From: Phycisphaerae bacterium | Lineage (GTDB): Bacteria; Planctomycetota; Phycisphaerae; Phycisphaerales; UBA1924 | DNA length: 10,446 nt | Assembly (NCBI GenBank): GCA_016794945.1 | Contig: JAEUIX010000092.1 | Span: 1 to 10,446, forward strand | Direction: 5' to 3' | Shown here: positions 1 through 7,005 of the stretch, piece after piece | Numbering within the stretch: the stretch's first letter is position 1 | Layout: each line of letters opens with the position of its first letter | The notes under the pieces: model-generated | What the model saw: the letters and a program-made list of their open reading frames with translations, nothing else | Databases searched by the model: none | Told to the model about the DNA's origin: nothing | Program-made: the position numbers and the translations under genes

Positions 1-268
1 GCGGCTCCGGGCCTTCGGCAAGGAGATCGAGCGGGCGTTCTACCGCAGCGTCTACTCGGGCGAGCTGCTGTACCAGAAGATCGACGAGGTGGTGAAGCTG
101 CGGCCCGAGCAGGCGGCGAGGATCCGCACGTGGTGCGCCGAATTCGCCGAGAAGGCGGGCATGAGCCCGACCGAGGCGCAGAAGCGCGAGCTGTTCCTGA
201 AGGTGCTGTCGGCGCTGGACGCCGAGCAGGCGCGCCAGGCGATCGCGTACCTGAAGAAGAACGGCTAG
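1..268 (+). CDS. C-terminal end of an unrecognised protein (partial)
   Basis: The reading frame is open from the window edge (first full codon at position 2) to a TAG at 266-268, giving 88 residues. It starts RLRAFGKEIERAF and ends AIAYLKKNG. The piece is rich in Ala, Glu, Lys, Arg and Leu, with no hydrophobic stretch, so it looks like a soluble, mostly helical C-terminal domain. I recognise no family and assign no function. Third codon positions are almost all G or C, as in the neighbouring genes, which supports real coding. Its stop lies in the CTAG tetramer that also holds the stop of the efflux lipoprotein on the other strand, so the two genes converge with no spacer. The gene start and most of the protein lie outside the window. 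Confidence 0.72.
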   Translation, partial: RLRAFGKEIERAFYRSVYSGELLYQKIDEVVKLRPEQAARIRTWCAEFAEKAGMSPTEAQKRELFLKVLSALDAEQARQAIAYLKKNG

Positions 269-1755
269 CCCCTGGCCGGGGCGGGGGCGCCGGGAGGCGC
301 GGCCGACGGAGCCGTGGTCGCCGCAGGTTCGTCGGTCCAGCCGCCGCCCAGGGCCTTGTAGATGGCCACGAGGTTGGCCGACAGCACGCCCTCGGACTCG
401 ACGAGCTGGTCCTGCAGGCTGAAGAGCGAACGCTGGGCGTCGAGCACGTTCTGGAAGTCGGTCAGTCCCTTGGAGTAGAGCGACTCGGCCAGTTCGACCG
501 AGCGCTTGGCGGCGTCGACCGCCAGCGCCAGCGAGCGGCGGCGGACCTGCTCGCGGGCGTGGGCCACCAGGGCATTCTCCACGTCCTCGACGGCGCGCAC
601 GACCACGCCCTGGTAGATCTCCAGCAGCTGGCGCGTGCGGGTTTCCTGGACTTCGATGTTGGCGCGGATGCGCCCTCCGTCGAAGATGCGCCAGGTGATG
701 GCCGGGCCGGCGGTGTAGGCGCGGCTGGTGGCGTCGAACAGGTTGCCGATCTGCCCGGCCTGCAGGCCGATGGAGCCGTTGAGGCTGAATCGCGGGTAGA
801 GATCGGCGACGGCGACGCCGATGAGCGCGTTCTGCGCGGCCAGGTCGCGCTCGGCGCCGCGGATGTCGGGCCGGCGGCGGAGCAGGTCCGACGGCAGGCC
901 GGCGGGCACGGCCGCCTGCGCCGCGGGGATGGGGGCCGGGGCGTCGAGCTCGGCGATCAGTTCGGCGGGGAAGCGGCCGAGCAGCACGGCGATGCGGTGC
1001 TGGGCGAAGCGGACGCCGGTCTCGAACGAGGGGACGACCGAGCGTGTGGTCTCGAGGTTGCTGCGGGCGCGGGTGACGTCGAGCTCGCTGGTGATGCCGG
1101 CCTTGAAACGGGCTTCGGTGAGCTTGAGCGTCTCTTCCTGGGCGGCGATGTTCTGGCGGGCGATGGCGATGCGCTGCTGGAACGCGCGCAGGTCGATGTA
1201 GTTGCGCGCCACCTCGCTGGCGAGGGCCACCATGACGTCGCGCCGGTAGTCTTCGGCCGAGGCGATCGTCGCGTCGGCGGACTCGACGGCGCGCCGCACG
1301 GCGCCCCACACGTCCAGCTCCCACGAGGCGTCGAAGCCCACGGCGTAGAAATCGCCGGCGCGGTTCCGCACGCCCGCCGGGAGCTGCGCCAGGTCGCTGC
1401 TGCGGCGCTCGCGCTGGTAGGTGCCGTTGGCGTCGAGCGTCGGCAGGCCGCCGGCCTCGGCCCCGCGCCGAAGGGCCCGCGCCTCGGCCACGCGCTGCTC
1501 GGCGTACCGCAGGTCGAAATTGCCGGCGATCGCCCGGGCCACCAGCCCGTCGAGCACCGGGTCGTTCAGGGTCGTCCACCAGCGCGACAGGTCGGCCTGA
1601 AGGCCGGGGGCGCCCGACGGTTCCGACCAGCCCGAGGGCGTGTCGATCTTCGGCGGCGCATAGTCCGGGCCTACGTTGCAGCCGGCCAGGGCGCTCAGCA
1701 GCGCGGCGGCGGGGACCAGCGACAGACGGGCTCGGGGCGGGGTCTGGTGCGTCAT
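265..1755 (-). CDS. RND/ABC-type outer-membrane efflux lipoprotein, NodT/TolC family
   Basis: This 496-residue protein is the outer-membrane channel of a tripartite exporter. The ATG at 1755 follows an AAGGA ribosome site and a typical lipoprotein signal peptide ending in the lipobox LAGC, with Cys26 as the lipidated residue. After it comes the family-typical NVGPDY. Two repeated outer-membrane efflux domains follow, at roughly residues 60-265 and 285-470. The second contains the NodT hallmark DLLRRRPDIRGAERDL (290-305) and ADLYPRFSLNG. The core ends in the usual ALGGGW (468-473), followed by a Pro/Ala tail. Length matches the family (about 450-500). It is the last gene of the minus-strand operon, 100 bases after the membrane fusion protein, and presumably completes the DevBCA-like exporter as TolC/HgdD does. 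Longer in-frame extensions upstream lack a signal peptide and would run into the preceding gene, so I rejected them. The transported substrate is unknown. Confidence 0.96.
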   Translation of the reverse strand: MTHQTPPRARLSLVPAAALLSALAGCNVGPDYAPPKIDTPSGWSEPSGAPGLQADLSRWWTTLNDPVLDGLVARAIAGNFDLRYAEQRVAEARALRRGAEAGGLPTLDANGTYQRERRSSDLAQLPAGVRNRAGDFYAVGFDASWELDVWGAVRRAVESADATIASAEDYRRDVMVALASEVARNYIDLRAFQQRIAIARQNIAAQEETLKLTEARFKAGITSELDVTRARSNLETTRSVVPSFETGVRFAQHRIAVLLGRFPAELIAELDAPAPIPAAQAAVPAGLPSDLLRRRPDIRGAERDLAAQNALIGVAVADLYPRFSLNGSIGLQAGQIGNLFDATSRAYTAGPAITWRIFDGGRIRANIEVQETRTRQLLEIYQGVVVRAVEDVENALVAHAREQVRRRSLALAVDAAKRSVELAESLYSKGLTDFQNVLDAQRSLFSLQDQLVESEGVLSANLVAIYKALGGGWTDEPAATTAPSAAPPGAPAPARG

Positions 1756-1773
1756 GCGGGGCGTTCCTTGCGG

Positions 1774-1792
1774 CCCGGGCTTCGGCCCCGGG
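1774..1792 (-). promoter_or_regulatory. Intercistronic hairpin between fusion protein and efflux channel genes
   Basis: In the 100-base gap between these genes, CCCGGGC (1774-1780) and GCCCCGGG (1785-1792) can pair around a four-base loop with one bulged C. On the transcribed minus strand the loop is CGAA. There is no T-run after it, and the next gene has its own ribosome site just downstream, so it is more likely a message-stability or spacing element than a terminator. In DNA this GC-rich it may also be chance. Confidence 0.25.
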
Positions 1793-1855
1793 GGAGATCG
1801 GTTCGACTGGTGCGGGGGGCGCCGGGCGGCACGGCGGGCGATGAAACGTAGCGCT

Positions 1856-2956
1856 TCAGCCGACGGACTTGGACCCGGCCGGGGCCGGCTCGGGCTTGGC
1901 GGGGCGGTCCGACGGCGCGTCGATCCGCACGTCCACCAGCTGGCCCACATAGGCCTTGAGGCTCGACGCGGGGAAGGCGTAGATCACCTGCAGCACGCGG
2001 GTGTCGACGCGCTCGGTGCTCTCGCCCGTCAGCGATTTCTTGGGGATCACGTAGGGGTCGATGCGCACGAAGGTGAGCTCGTCGGTGAAGATGTCGGCGT
2101 TGCCCCGGAGCGAGGCGCGGGCCTTGGCGCCGGGCGTCAGCCGCCAGGCGTCGTTCTCGTCGATGTCGACGCGGACCCACAGCACGTCGGCCCGTCCGAC
2201 GACCAGCAGCGGGGTGCTGAGGGGGCCGGCCTGTGCGAACTCGCCGACGCGCACGTTGCACTGCAGCACCGCGCCGTCGATGGGGCTGCGCACCAGCAGG
2301 CGGTCCAGGTCGGTCTCGGCGGCGCGCACCAGCGCCCGGGCCGACTCGACCCGCGCCCGGGCGATCTCCAGATCGGGCTTCCAGGCCCCGGCCCTGATCT
2401 GCGTGAGCTCGGCGCGGGCCGCCGCCAGGCGCGCCTCGCTCGTCAGCACCGCGACACGCCGGCGGTCGAGCTCCTCCTGCACCACGGCCCGCTGGTCGGT
2501 CACGGCGCGCATCTTGTCGTACTGTGTGCGCAGGTCGTCGAGCAGCGCCGCCGCCTCGTCGGCCCGCGCCTGCACGGGGGCCACGTCCTCCGGGCGGGGT
2601 AATTGCTCCAGGCGGGCGAGGTTGGCGGCGGCCTCGTTGAGCGCCGCCTGGCGCACCGCCAGCTCGGCCCGGTACTGCCGGTCGTCGATGCGCAGCAGCG
2701 GGTCGCCCCGGCGGACGGTCGAGCCCGGCTGCACCAGCACCTCGGCCACGATGCCCGGCAGGTGCGTGCCGATGGCGGTGTTCTGGTTGGCCGATTCGAT
2801 GATGCCCGATCCGGCAACCTGCGACCCGAAGGGCGAGCGGGCCGGTTCGGCCACCGGGGCCGCGACGGGACGCGGCTGGTTCTCCGACTGCACCGTGTAG
2901 ATGGCGAAGCCCAGTCCTGCGACGGCCAGCAACGGGATGATGAGGGTTCGGAACAT
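1856..2956 (-). CDS. HlyD/DevB-family membrane fusion protein (periplasmic adaptor)
   Basis: This 366-residue adaptor links the inner-membrane permease/ATPase to the outer-membrane channel. The ATG at 2956 has a strong GGAGGA ribosome site at 2966-2961. An uncleaved-looking hydrophobic anchor covers residues 4-22, followed by a Pro/Ala linker. The first lipoyl half follows at about 48-92 (GIVAEVLVQPGSTVRRGDPL), then a long Ala/Arg/Glu/Leu-rich coiled-coil hairpin at about 94-218. The second lipoyl half (RSPIDGAVL, 223-231) leads into a beta-barrel domain. The segment ERVDTRVLQVIYAF (315-328) is typical of the YbhG/DevB branch that serves ABC rather than RND pumps. A Pro/Lys-rich tail ends the protein. 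It sits 35 bases after the ATPase and 100 bases before the outer-membrane channel, in the order expected for an ABC-type tripartite exporter. Confidence 0.94.
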   Translation of the reverse strand: MFRTLIIPLLAVAGLGFAIYTVQSENQPRPVAAPVAEPARSPFGSQVAGSGIIESANQNTAIGTHLPGIVAEVLVQPGSTVRRGDPLLRIDDRQYRAELAVRQAALNEAAANLARLEQLPRPEDVAPVQARADEAAALLDDLRTQYDKMRAVTDQRAVVQEELDRRRVAVLTSEARLAAARAELTQIRAGAWKPDLEIARARVESARALVRAAETDLDRLLVRSPIDGAVLQCNVRVGEFAQAGPLSTPLLVVGRADVLWVRVDIDENDAWRLTPGAKARASLRGNADIFTDELTFVRIDPYVIPKKSLTGESTERVDTRVLQVIYAFPASSLKAYVGQLVDVRIDAPSDRPAKPEPAPAGSKSVG

Positions 2957-2991
2957 GGGGTCCTCCGTGTCGGGGATCGCGGGGCGGTGTG

Positions 2992-3756
2992 TCAGGCGGC
3001 ACCCTCGCCGGGGCCGGCGCCGGGCCGATCGACGCGGACGACGCGTCCATCGTCGAGGCGCGCGATGCGGTCGGCGAAGCCGAAGATGCGTGCGTCGTGG
3101 GTGACGATGACCAGCGCGCGGTCCTGCTGCAGCGCGACGTTCTTGAGCATGCGCATGATCACGTGCCCCGTGTCGTGGTCGAGCGCGCTGGTCGGCTCGT
3201 CGCAGACGATCAGTCGCGGGCCGTGGATCAGCGCCCGGGCGATCGCCACGCGCTGCTGCTGGCCGCCGGAGAGCTGCGACGGCAGGCTGCGGGCCCGGTC
3301 GCCCAGGCCAACACGGGCGAGCATGTCGCGCCCCTTGGCGACCGCGGCGGCGCGGCCCTCGCCCAGGATCATCAGCGGCACGGCGACGTTCTCGGCGGCG
3401 GTGAGCGTGGGGATGAGGTTGAACGCCTGGAAGACGAAGCCGATGTTGACGCCGCGGTAGCGGGTGCGCGCCCGGGGAGACATGGCGGCGAAATCGTCGT
3501 CAAAGACGGTGCACTCGCCGCTGTCGCGGTCGAGGATGCCGGCGATGACGGAGATGAGCGTGGTCTTGCCGCAGCCGGACGGCCCGACGAGCATCATGAG
3601 TTCGCCGCAGGCGACGTCGAGGTCGATGCCGCGGAGCGCGACGACCCTGGCGTCGCCCGAGCCGTAGTGCTTGGTGACGCCGCGGCAGCGGATGGCGACC
3701 GGGGCGCCGGCGGGGGGCATGGCGGACGGGGCGGGTTGAGCAGCGGCGGTGGACAT
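2992..3756 (-). CDS. ABC transporter ATPase, DevA/MacB/LolD-like
   Basis: This 254-residue ATPase powers the exporter at the cytoplasmic face. All motifs are intact: aromatic Y31 (A-loop), Walker A GPSGCGKT (58-65), Q-loop Q110 in FVFQAFNL, signature LSGGQ (162-166), Walker B LIVCDEP (182-188) with E187 as catalytic base, D-loop SALD, and H-loop H220 in IVTHD. The FQAFNLIPTLTAAENVAVP stretch is typical of the MacB/LolD/DevA branch that partners with FtsX-fold permeases. The start is the least certain point. ATG at 3756 lies 52 bases after the permease stop and has no clear Shine-Dalgarno sequence. A second ATG at 3720 is no better. An upstream in-frame extension exists only as overlap with the permease gene. 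It is the only ATPase gene in the window although there are two permeases, so it may serve both. Confidence 0.95.
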   Translation of the reverse strand: MSTAAAQPAPSAMPPAGAPVAIRCRGVTKHYGSGDARVVALRGIDLDVACGELMMLVGPSGCGKTTLISVIAGILDRDSGECTVFDDDFAAMSPRARTRYRGVNIGFVFQAFNLIPTLTAAENVAVPLMILGEGRAAAVAKGRDMLARVGLGDRARSLPSQLSGGQQQRVAIARALIHGPRLIVCDEPTSALDHDTGHVIMRMLKNVALQQDRALVIVTHDARIFGFADRIARLDDGRVVRVDRPGAGPGEGAA

Positions 3757-3808
3757 CGGGGCGGGGAACCGGGTGGGCGTGCGGGGGGCCGGGGCGGGAA
3801 GTGGGAAT

Positions 3809-4957
3809 CTACGCCTTGAACACGACGGCGGGTTCGAGGCGCAGGACACGGACGATCGAGAGCAGTCCTGCCAGGGTGCAGATGACCAGGATGGCGACGG
3901 CTGCGCCGGCGAGCACCTGCCAGGGCATGCGGAAGGCCAGGCCCGCATCGCCGACGATGCGCCCCAGGTAGGTGGCGGCCCCGACGCCGATGCCCAGCCC
4001 CAGCGCCCCGACGGTGAGCACCTGGAGCATGGTCATGCGCACCAGCAGCCAGTTGCCGGCGCCCATGGCCTTGAGCGCGCCGTAGTGGCGGAGGTTGTCG
4101 AGCGTGAAGTTGTAGAGCATCTGCCCGGCGATGAGCGTGCCGATGACGAAGCCCAGGCCCACGGCCAGGCCGAAGTTCACCAGGATGCCGGTCTCCTTGA
4201 GGATGTAGTCGGCGGTGCGGGCGATGAACTGCTCGCCGGTCAGTGCGTCGAGGCCGGTGGTGCGGGCGATGCGCGCGGCGACGTCGGCGACGTCCTGCCC
4301 CGGGGCCACCTTGACCAGCGTGAAGACCATGAGGTTGCGCTCCGGCGGGGCGTAGCGCAGTGCGCGGGTGTAGGTGGGGTAGGTGATCGGCTCCCAGAAG
4401 AACGACTGGCTGGCGCTGTAGGTCCCGGCGATCACCGCGTCCTTGTCGTTGATGGTGATGCGGTCGCCGATGCGCAGCCCGCGCCCGCCCGAACGCTTCT
4501 GCATCCACTTGGTGTCCAGCGCCGACTCGTCGATGAACACCGCGTTGTCGCCCCGGAGGTCGGCCAGCGTTCCCCGGACGATCCGCGGCGGGCCGCCCAG
4601 GAGCGTGGCGTCGTCGACGCCGACGAGGATGGTGGTCACCCGCGTGCCGTCGGGAAGGCGGGCCTTGAGGAAGCCCTGGTACATGGGCACGGCCCACTGC
4701 ACGCCGTCGACCCCGCGCACGCGCTCGAGCGTGGTGTCGCGGATCGGCAGGGCGTCCTGGCTGAAGCGGACCTGCGGGTCCATCACCCACAGGTCGGCGA
4801 CGGCCGTGTCGCGGATGAACGAGCCGGTCTGGTGCGCCAGGCCGATGAGGATCGAGGCCTGCTGGGTGATCAGCAGCGCGGCGAAGGCGATGCCCGCGAC
4901 GAGCCCGAGGTACTTCAGCCGGTCGCCCACGAGCATCTTGAGCGCCACGGACATCAT
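3809..4957 (-). CDS. ABC exporter permease, DevC/MacB-like (FtsX fold), copy 1
   Basis: This 382-residue inner-membrane permease has the MacB/DevC layout. One N-terminal helix (about 17-39) is followed by a periplasmic domain (about 45-255). Three C-terminal helices (about 259-281, 309-331, 346-368) complete the membrane part. Between helices 2 and 3 the cytoplasmic segment NFTLDNLRHYGALKAMGAGN (283-302) is where an FtsX-type permease contacts its ATPase. The end, LRLEPAVVFKA, is typical of the group. The start is one of two adjacent ATGs (4957 or 4954). The first overlaps the TGA of the TetR gene as ATGA, with GGGAGGG upstream, implying translational coupling. In a hand alignment it matches permease copy 2 at 78 of the first 140 residues and about 79 of the last 122. 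The substrate cannot be read from the sequence; lipids, glycolipids or amphiphilic drugs are typical of the family. Confidence 0.93.
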   Translation of the reverse strand: MMSVALKMLVGDRLKYLGLVAGIAFAALLITQQASILIGLAHQTGSFIRDTAVADLWVMDPQVRFSQDALPIRDTTLERVRGVDGVQWAVPMYQGFLKARLPDGTRVTTILVGVDDATLLGGPPRIVRGTLADLRGDNAVFIDESALDTKWMQKRSGGRGLRIGDRITINDKDAVIAGTYSASQSFFWEPITYPTYTRALRYAPPERNLMVFTLVKVAPGQDVADVAARIARTTGLDALTGEQFIARTADYILKETGILVNFGLAVGLGFVIGTLIAGQMLYNFTLDNLRHYGALKAMGAGNWLLVRMTMLQVLTVGALGLGIGVGAATYLGRIVGDAGLAFRMPWQVLAGAAVAILVICTLAGLLSIVRVLRLEPAVVFKA

Positions 4958-5634
4958 GCGCGGGCCCTCCCGGGGGTGCGCCCGGCCGGCGCGGGGGAAG
5001 CGGCGCCCCGGGTCAGGCCCTCGACCGTGCAATCGACGATGACCCGGGCGCGGGTCGCCAGCGGCCGCAGGTGCACCCACGGGTCGTCGGCGAAGGTGAT
5101 GTGCAGGGCGATGGCGCCGTGGATGGCGGCCCAGAAGGTCTGGGCGACGAGGTGGGCGTCGCGCAGATCGGGGCGGATGCGCCCGGCGCCGATCGCCTGG
5201 CGGCAGAGCTCGACGAAGAAGGCGTAGCCGTCCTCGTCGGGGTCGCCGGCGCGGGCCAGGTCCTCCGGCGCGGGCTCCACGTCGGACTTGGGCGTCATGA
5301 ACATGAACCGGTAGTGGTTGGGGTGCGCGCCGGCGAAGCGGCAGATCGCCAGGCCGATGCGGCGGATGCGCTCGACGGGGTCCGCGACGGCGGCGGCGAC
5401 CTTCTGCTGCTCGAGCTGGAGCGCGCGGAAGTCGTGCCGGCAGAGCGCGCGGATGAGGGCCTCCTTGTCCTTGAAGTGGACGTAGAGGGCCGCGGGGGTG
5501 TAGTCGATGGCCGCCGCGATCTTGCGCATCGAGACGGCCTCGATCCCGTCGCGGGCGAACATGGCCCGGGCGGCGTCGAGGATGCGCTCGTGGACGGCGG
5601 CTTTCTCGCGGGCGCGCCGGCTGCTGCTGGTCAC
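4954..5634 (-). CDS. TetR/AcrR-family repressor with WHG-type C-terminal domain, copy 1
   Basis: This 226-residue regulator probably represses the exporter operon that it heads. The TetR helix-turn-helix domain covers about residues 14-61, with the typical MRKIAAAIDYTPAALYVHFKDKEAL. The C-terminal ligand domain contains FWAAIHGAIAL (167-177), whose spaced W168, H172 and G173 fit the WHG (TetR_C_33) subgroup. I chose the GTG at 5634 as start: GGAG lies nine bases upstream, and an extension further upstream would translate the operator. The stop overlaps the permease start by four bases (ATGA). A 29-bp inverted repeat at the promoter, ending one base before the ribosome site, is the natural binding site, so autoregulation is likely. 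The inducing ligand is unknown, perhaps the exported compound. Confidence 0.92.
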   Translation of the reverse strand: MTSSSRRAREKAAVHERILDAARAMFARDGIEAVSMRKIAAAIDYTPAALYVHFKDKEALIRALCRHDFRALQLEQQKVAAAVADPVERIRRIGLAICRFAGAHPNHYRFMFMTPKSDVEPAPEDLARAGDPDEDGYAFFVELCRQAIGAGRIRPDLRDAHLVAQTFWAAIHGAIALHITFADDPWVHLRPLATRARVIVDCTVEGLTRGAASPAPAGRTPGRARA

Positions 5635-5647
5635 GGGGCTGGTCTCC

Positions 5648-5676
5648 GAACACCGTTCATTCAATGAACAGTGTTC
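5648..5676. promoter_or_regulatory. Predicted operator for TetR copy 1 (29-bp nested inverted repeat)
   Basis: Outer arms GAACAC (5648-5653) and GTGTTC (5671-5676) enclose inner arms GTTCATT (5655-5661) and AATGAAC (5663-5669) around the central base C5662. Only one base pair (5654 against 5670) breaks the symmetry. The right part also contains a 13-bp perfect palindrome, TGAACAGTGTTCA (5665-5677). The nested layout resembles sites that hold two TetR dimers. It covers the predicted transcription start, so binding would block initiation. A further half-site, GTTCAT, lies at 5691-5696 between the promoter boxes. Confidence 0.85.
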
Positions 5677-5680
5677 ACTG

Positions 5681-5708
5681 AGTATACGACGTTCATCGGC
5701 GACGTCCA
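5681..5708 (-). promoter_or_regulatory. Predicted sigma-70-like promoter of the exporter operon
   Basis: On the minus strand TGGACG (5708-5703) and TATACT (5686-5681) are separated by 16 bases. They match the consensus boxes at four and five of six positions. The start would fall near 5674-5675, inside the operator, about 40 bases before the GTG start codon. The AT-rich -10 box stands out in otherwise very GC-rich DNA. Confidence 0.6.
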
Positions 5709-5783
5709 GCCGCGGGGGCCGCCGGCACCGGTTCTTCGCGCCGCGTTCAGATGCCGGGCCCCCGCGCACCGGGGGAGGAGTTT

Positions 5784-5809
5784 CCCGGGGGCCATTCCCC
5801 GGGGCCATT
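5784..5809 (-). repeat. Tandem 13-bp repeat after permease copy 2, possible weak terminator
   Basis: CCCGGGGGCCATT (5784-5796) is directly followed by CCCCGGGGCCATT (5797-5809), identical but for one base. The pair starts two bases beyond the permease stop codon. On the transcribed minus strand the copies can form a seven-base-pair all-GC stem (5803-5797 with 5790-5784) with a six-base loop. A second small stem, CCCCCG/CGGGGG, lies just beyond. No T-run follows, so it would be a poor intrinsic terminator. Some read-through into the downstream TetR operon is therefore possible. Confidence 0.4.
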
Positions 5810-5811
5810 GG

Positions 5812-7005
5812 CTAGGACTTGAACACGATCGCCGGCTCGAGCCGGATGACCTTCACGATCGACAGCAGCGACGCCAGAACGCAGATCAGCAGCACCGCCA
5901 CGCCGGTGCCGACGAGCGCGTGCGGCAGCAGGCGGAACGCCAGCTCGCTGTTCCTGGCCGCGGTGACCCCGAAGAGCGTCGCGGCCCCGACGCCCAGGCC
6001 GTAGCCCAGGGCCCCCACCACCAGCGATTGCAGCACGATCATGCCGAGCAGGCGGCCGTTGCCGGCGCCCATCGCCTTGAGCGCCCCGAAGTGCCGCAGG
6101 TTGTCGAGCGTGAAGTTGTAGAACGTCTGCCCGGCGATCGCCGTGCCGACCAGGAAGCCCAGGGCCACCGCGATGCCGAAATTGATCGGGATGCCGGTGT
6201 ACTTCATGAAGTACATGTACGTCTTGGTGCTGAATTCCCACCCCGTGTAGGCCGCCAGGCCCGTCTGCTCGGTGATCTTCCGGCAGAGTTCCTTCACGTC
6301 GCGCCCCGGCTCGGCCTTGACGAGCACGAACGACAGCAGCTTGCGCTGGCGCGGGGCGTACTGCGTCGCGCGCCCGTAGGTCGTGTAGATCACCGGCTGG
6401 CTCTGGAACGTTCGCGACACCTCGCAGAAGCCGACCACAACCGCCCTGCGGTCGTTTAGTTCCAGCGTGTCGCCGATCTCCAGCGGAACGCGGGGCCACT
6501 CCGGCGGGATGTTGCCCTCCTCGTCGCGCGGGGCGCCGGGCGCGGGCTTGGCCAGGCGCGACTTCGCGCCGACGATGTCGACGATCACCGAATCGGACTC
6601 GCGCAGGTCCTCCAGCCGGCCCCGCACCATCTGCGCCGGCCCGCCGATGAGCGTCGCGTCGTCGATGCCGATCACGTTGCAGTTCTGGAACGTGCCGTTC
6701 TCCATCCGCGCCTGGATCAGCCCCTTGTACAGCGGCATCGCCCACTGCACCCCCGCCACGCCCCGCACCCGGAGCAGCTGCGTGTCCTGCATGGGCTTGA
6801 TGTCGTCGATGAACTGCACCTTGGGGTCCATCACCCAGATGTCCGGCTGGGCGGTGTCGGTGACGAACCCGAAGGTGCGGGTCATCAGCCCGATGAAGAT
6901 CGACACCTGCTGCGTGATCAGCAGGCTCGCGAAGGTGATCCCGAACAGAATGCCAAGGAACTTGGCGCGGTCGCCCGTGAGCATCCGCAGCGCGACGAAG
7001 GTCAC
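5812..7005 (-). CDS. ABC exporter permease, DevC/MacB-like (FtsX fold), copy 2
   Basis: This 397-residue inner-membrane permease is a paralogue of the permease at 3809-4957. It shares the N-terminal SLLITQQVSIFIGL helix, WVMDPKVQF, GVQWAMPLY and IDDATLIGGP, and the coupling segment NFTLDNLRHFGALKAMGAGN (297-316). Helices lie at about 17-39, 273-295, 323-345 and 362-383. It carries 14 extra residues near 151-174, with a Pro-rich charged loop (KPAPGAPRDEEG). The start is GTG at 7005, which overlaps the TetR stop as GTGA. A GGGGGAGGG ribosome site lies only about four bases ahead. No ATPase or fusion protein gene follows directly; the next ATPase is in the operon downstream. The conserved coupling segment suggests that it can use the same ATPase, but this is inference. 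Confidence 0.92.
   Translation of the reverse strand: MTFVALRMLTGDRAKFLGILFGITFASLLITQQVSIFIGLMTRTFGFVTDTAQPDIWVMDPKVQFIDDIKPMQDTQLLRVRGVAGVQWAMPLYKGLIQARMENGTFQNCNVIGIDDATLIGGPAQMVRGRLEDLRESDSVIVDIVGAKSRLAKPAPGAPRDEEGNIPPEWPRVPLEIGDTLELNDRRAVVVGFCEVSRTFQSQPVIYTTYGRATQYAPRQRKLLSFVLVKAEPGRDVKELCRKITEQTGLAAYTGWEFSTKTYMYFMKYTGIPINFGIAVALGFLVGTAIAGQTFYNFTLDNLRHFGALKAMGAGNGRLLGMIVLQSLVVGALGYGLGVGAATLFGVTAARNSELAFRLLPHALVGTGVAVLLICVLASLLSIVKVIRLEPAIVFKS

Noticed and set aside
130..1851. Long plus-strand open frame of over 570 codons opposite the efflux lipoprotein gene
   Set aside because: It lies antisense to a gene with signal peptide, lipobox and family motifs. Its product is a Gly/Arg/Ala-rich low-complexity string of the kind produced by reading GC-rich genes in another frame.
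3749..5227. Long plus-strand open frame of over 490 codons opposite the permease and TetR genes
   Set aside because: It is antisense to clear family members, its composition (Asp/Val/Gly/His/Arg-rich) matches no protein family I know, and no ribosome site precedes it.
3809..5653. Fusion of the TetR region and permease as one 614-codon frame
   Set aside because: The upstream 230 codons are an out-of-frame reading of the TetR gene, with Arg/Pro-rich text. The real permease begins at the ATGA overlap.
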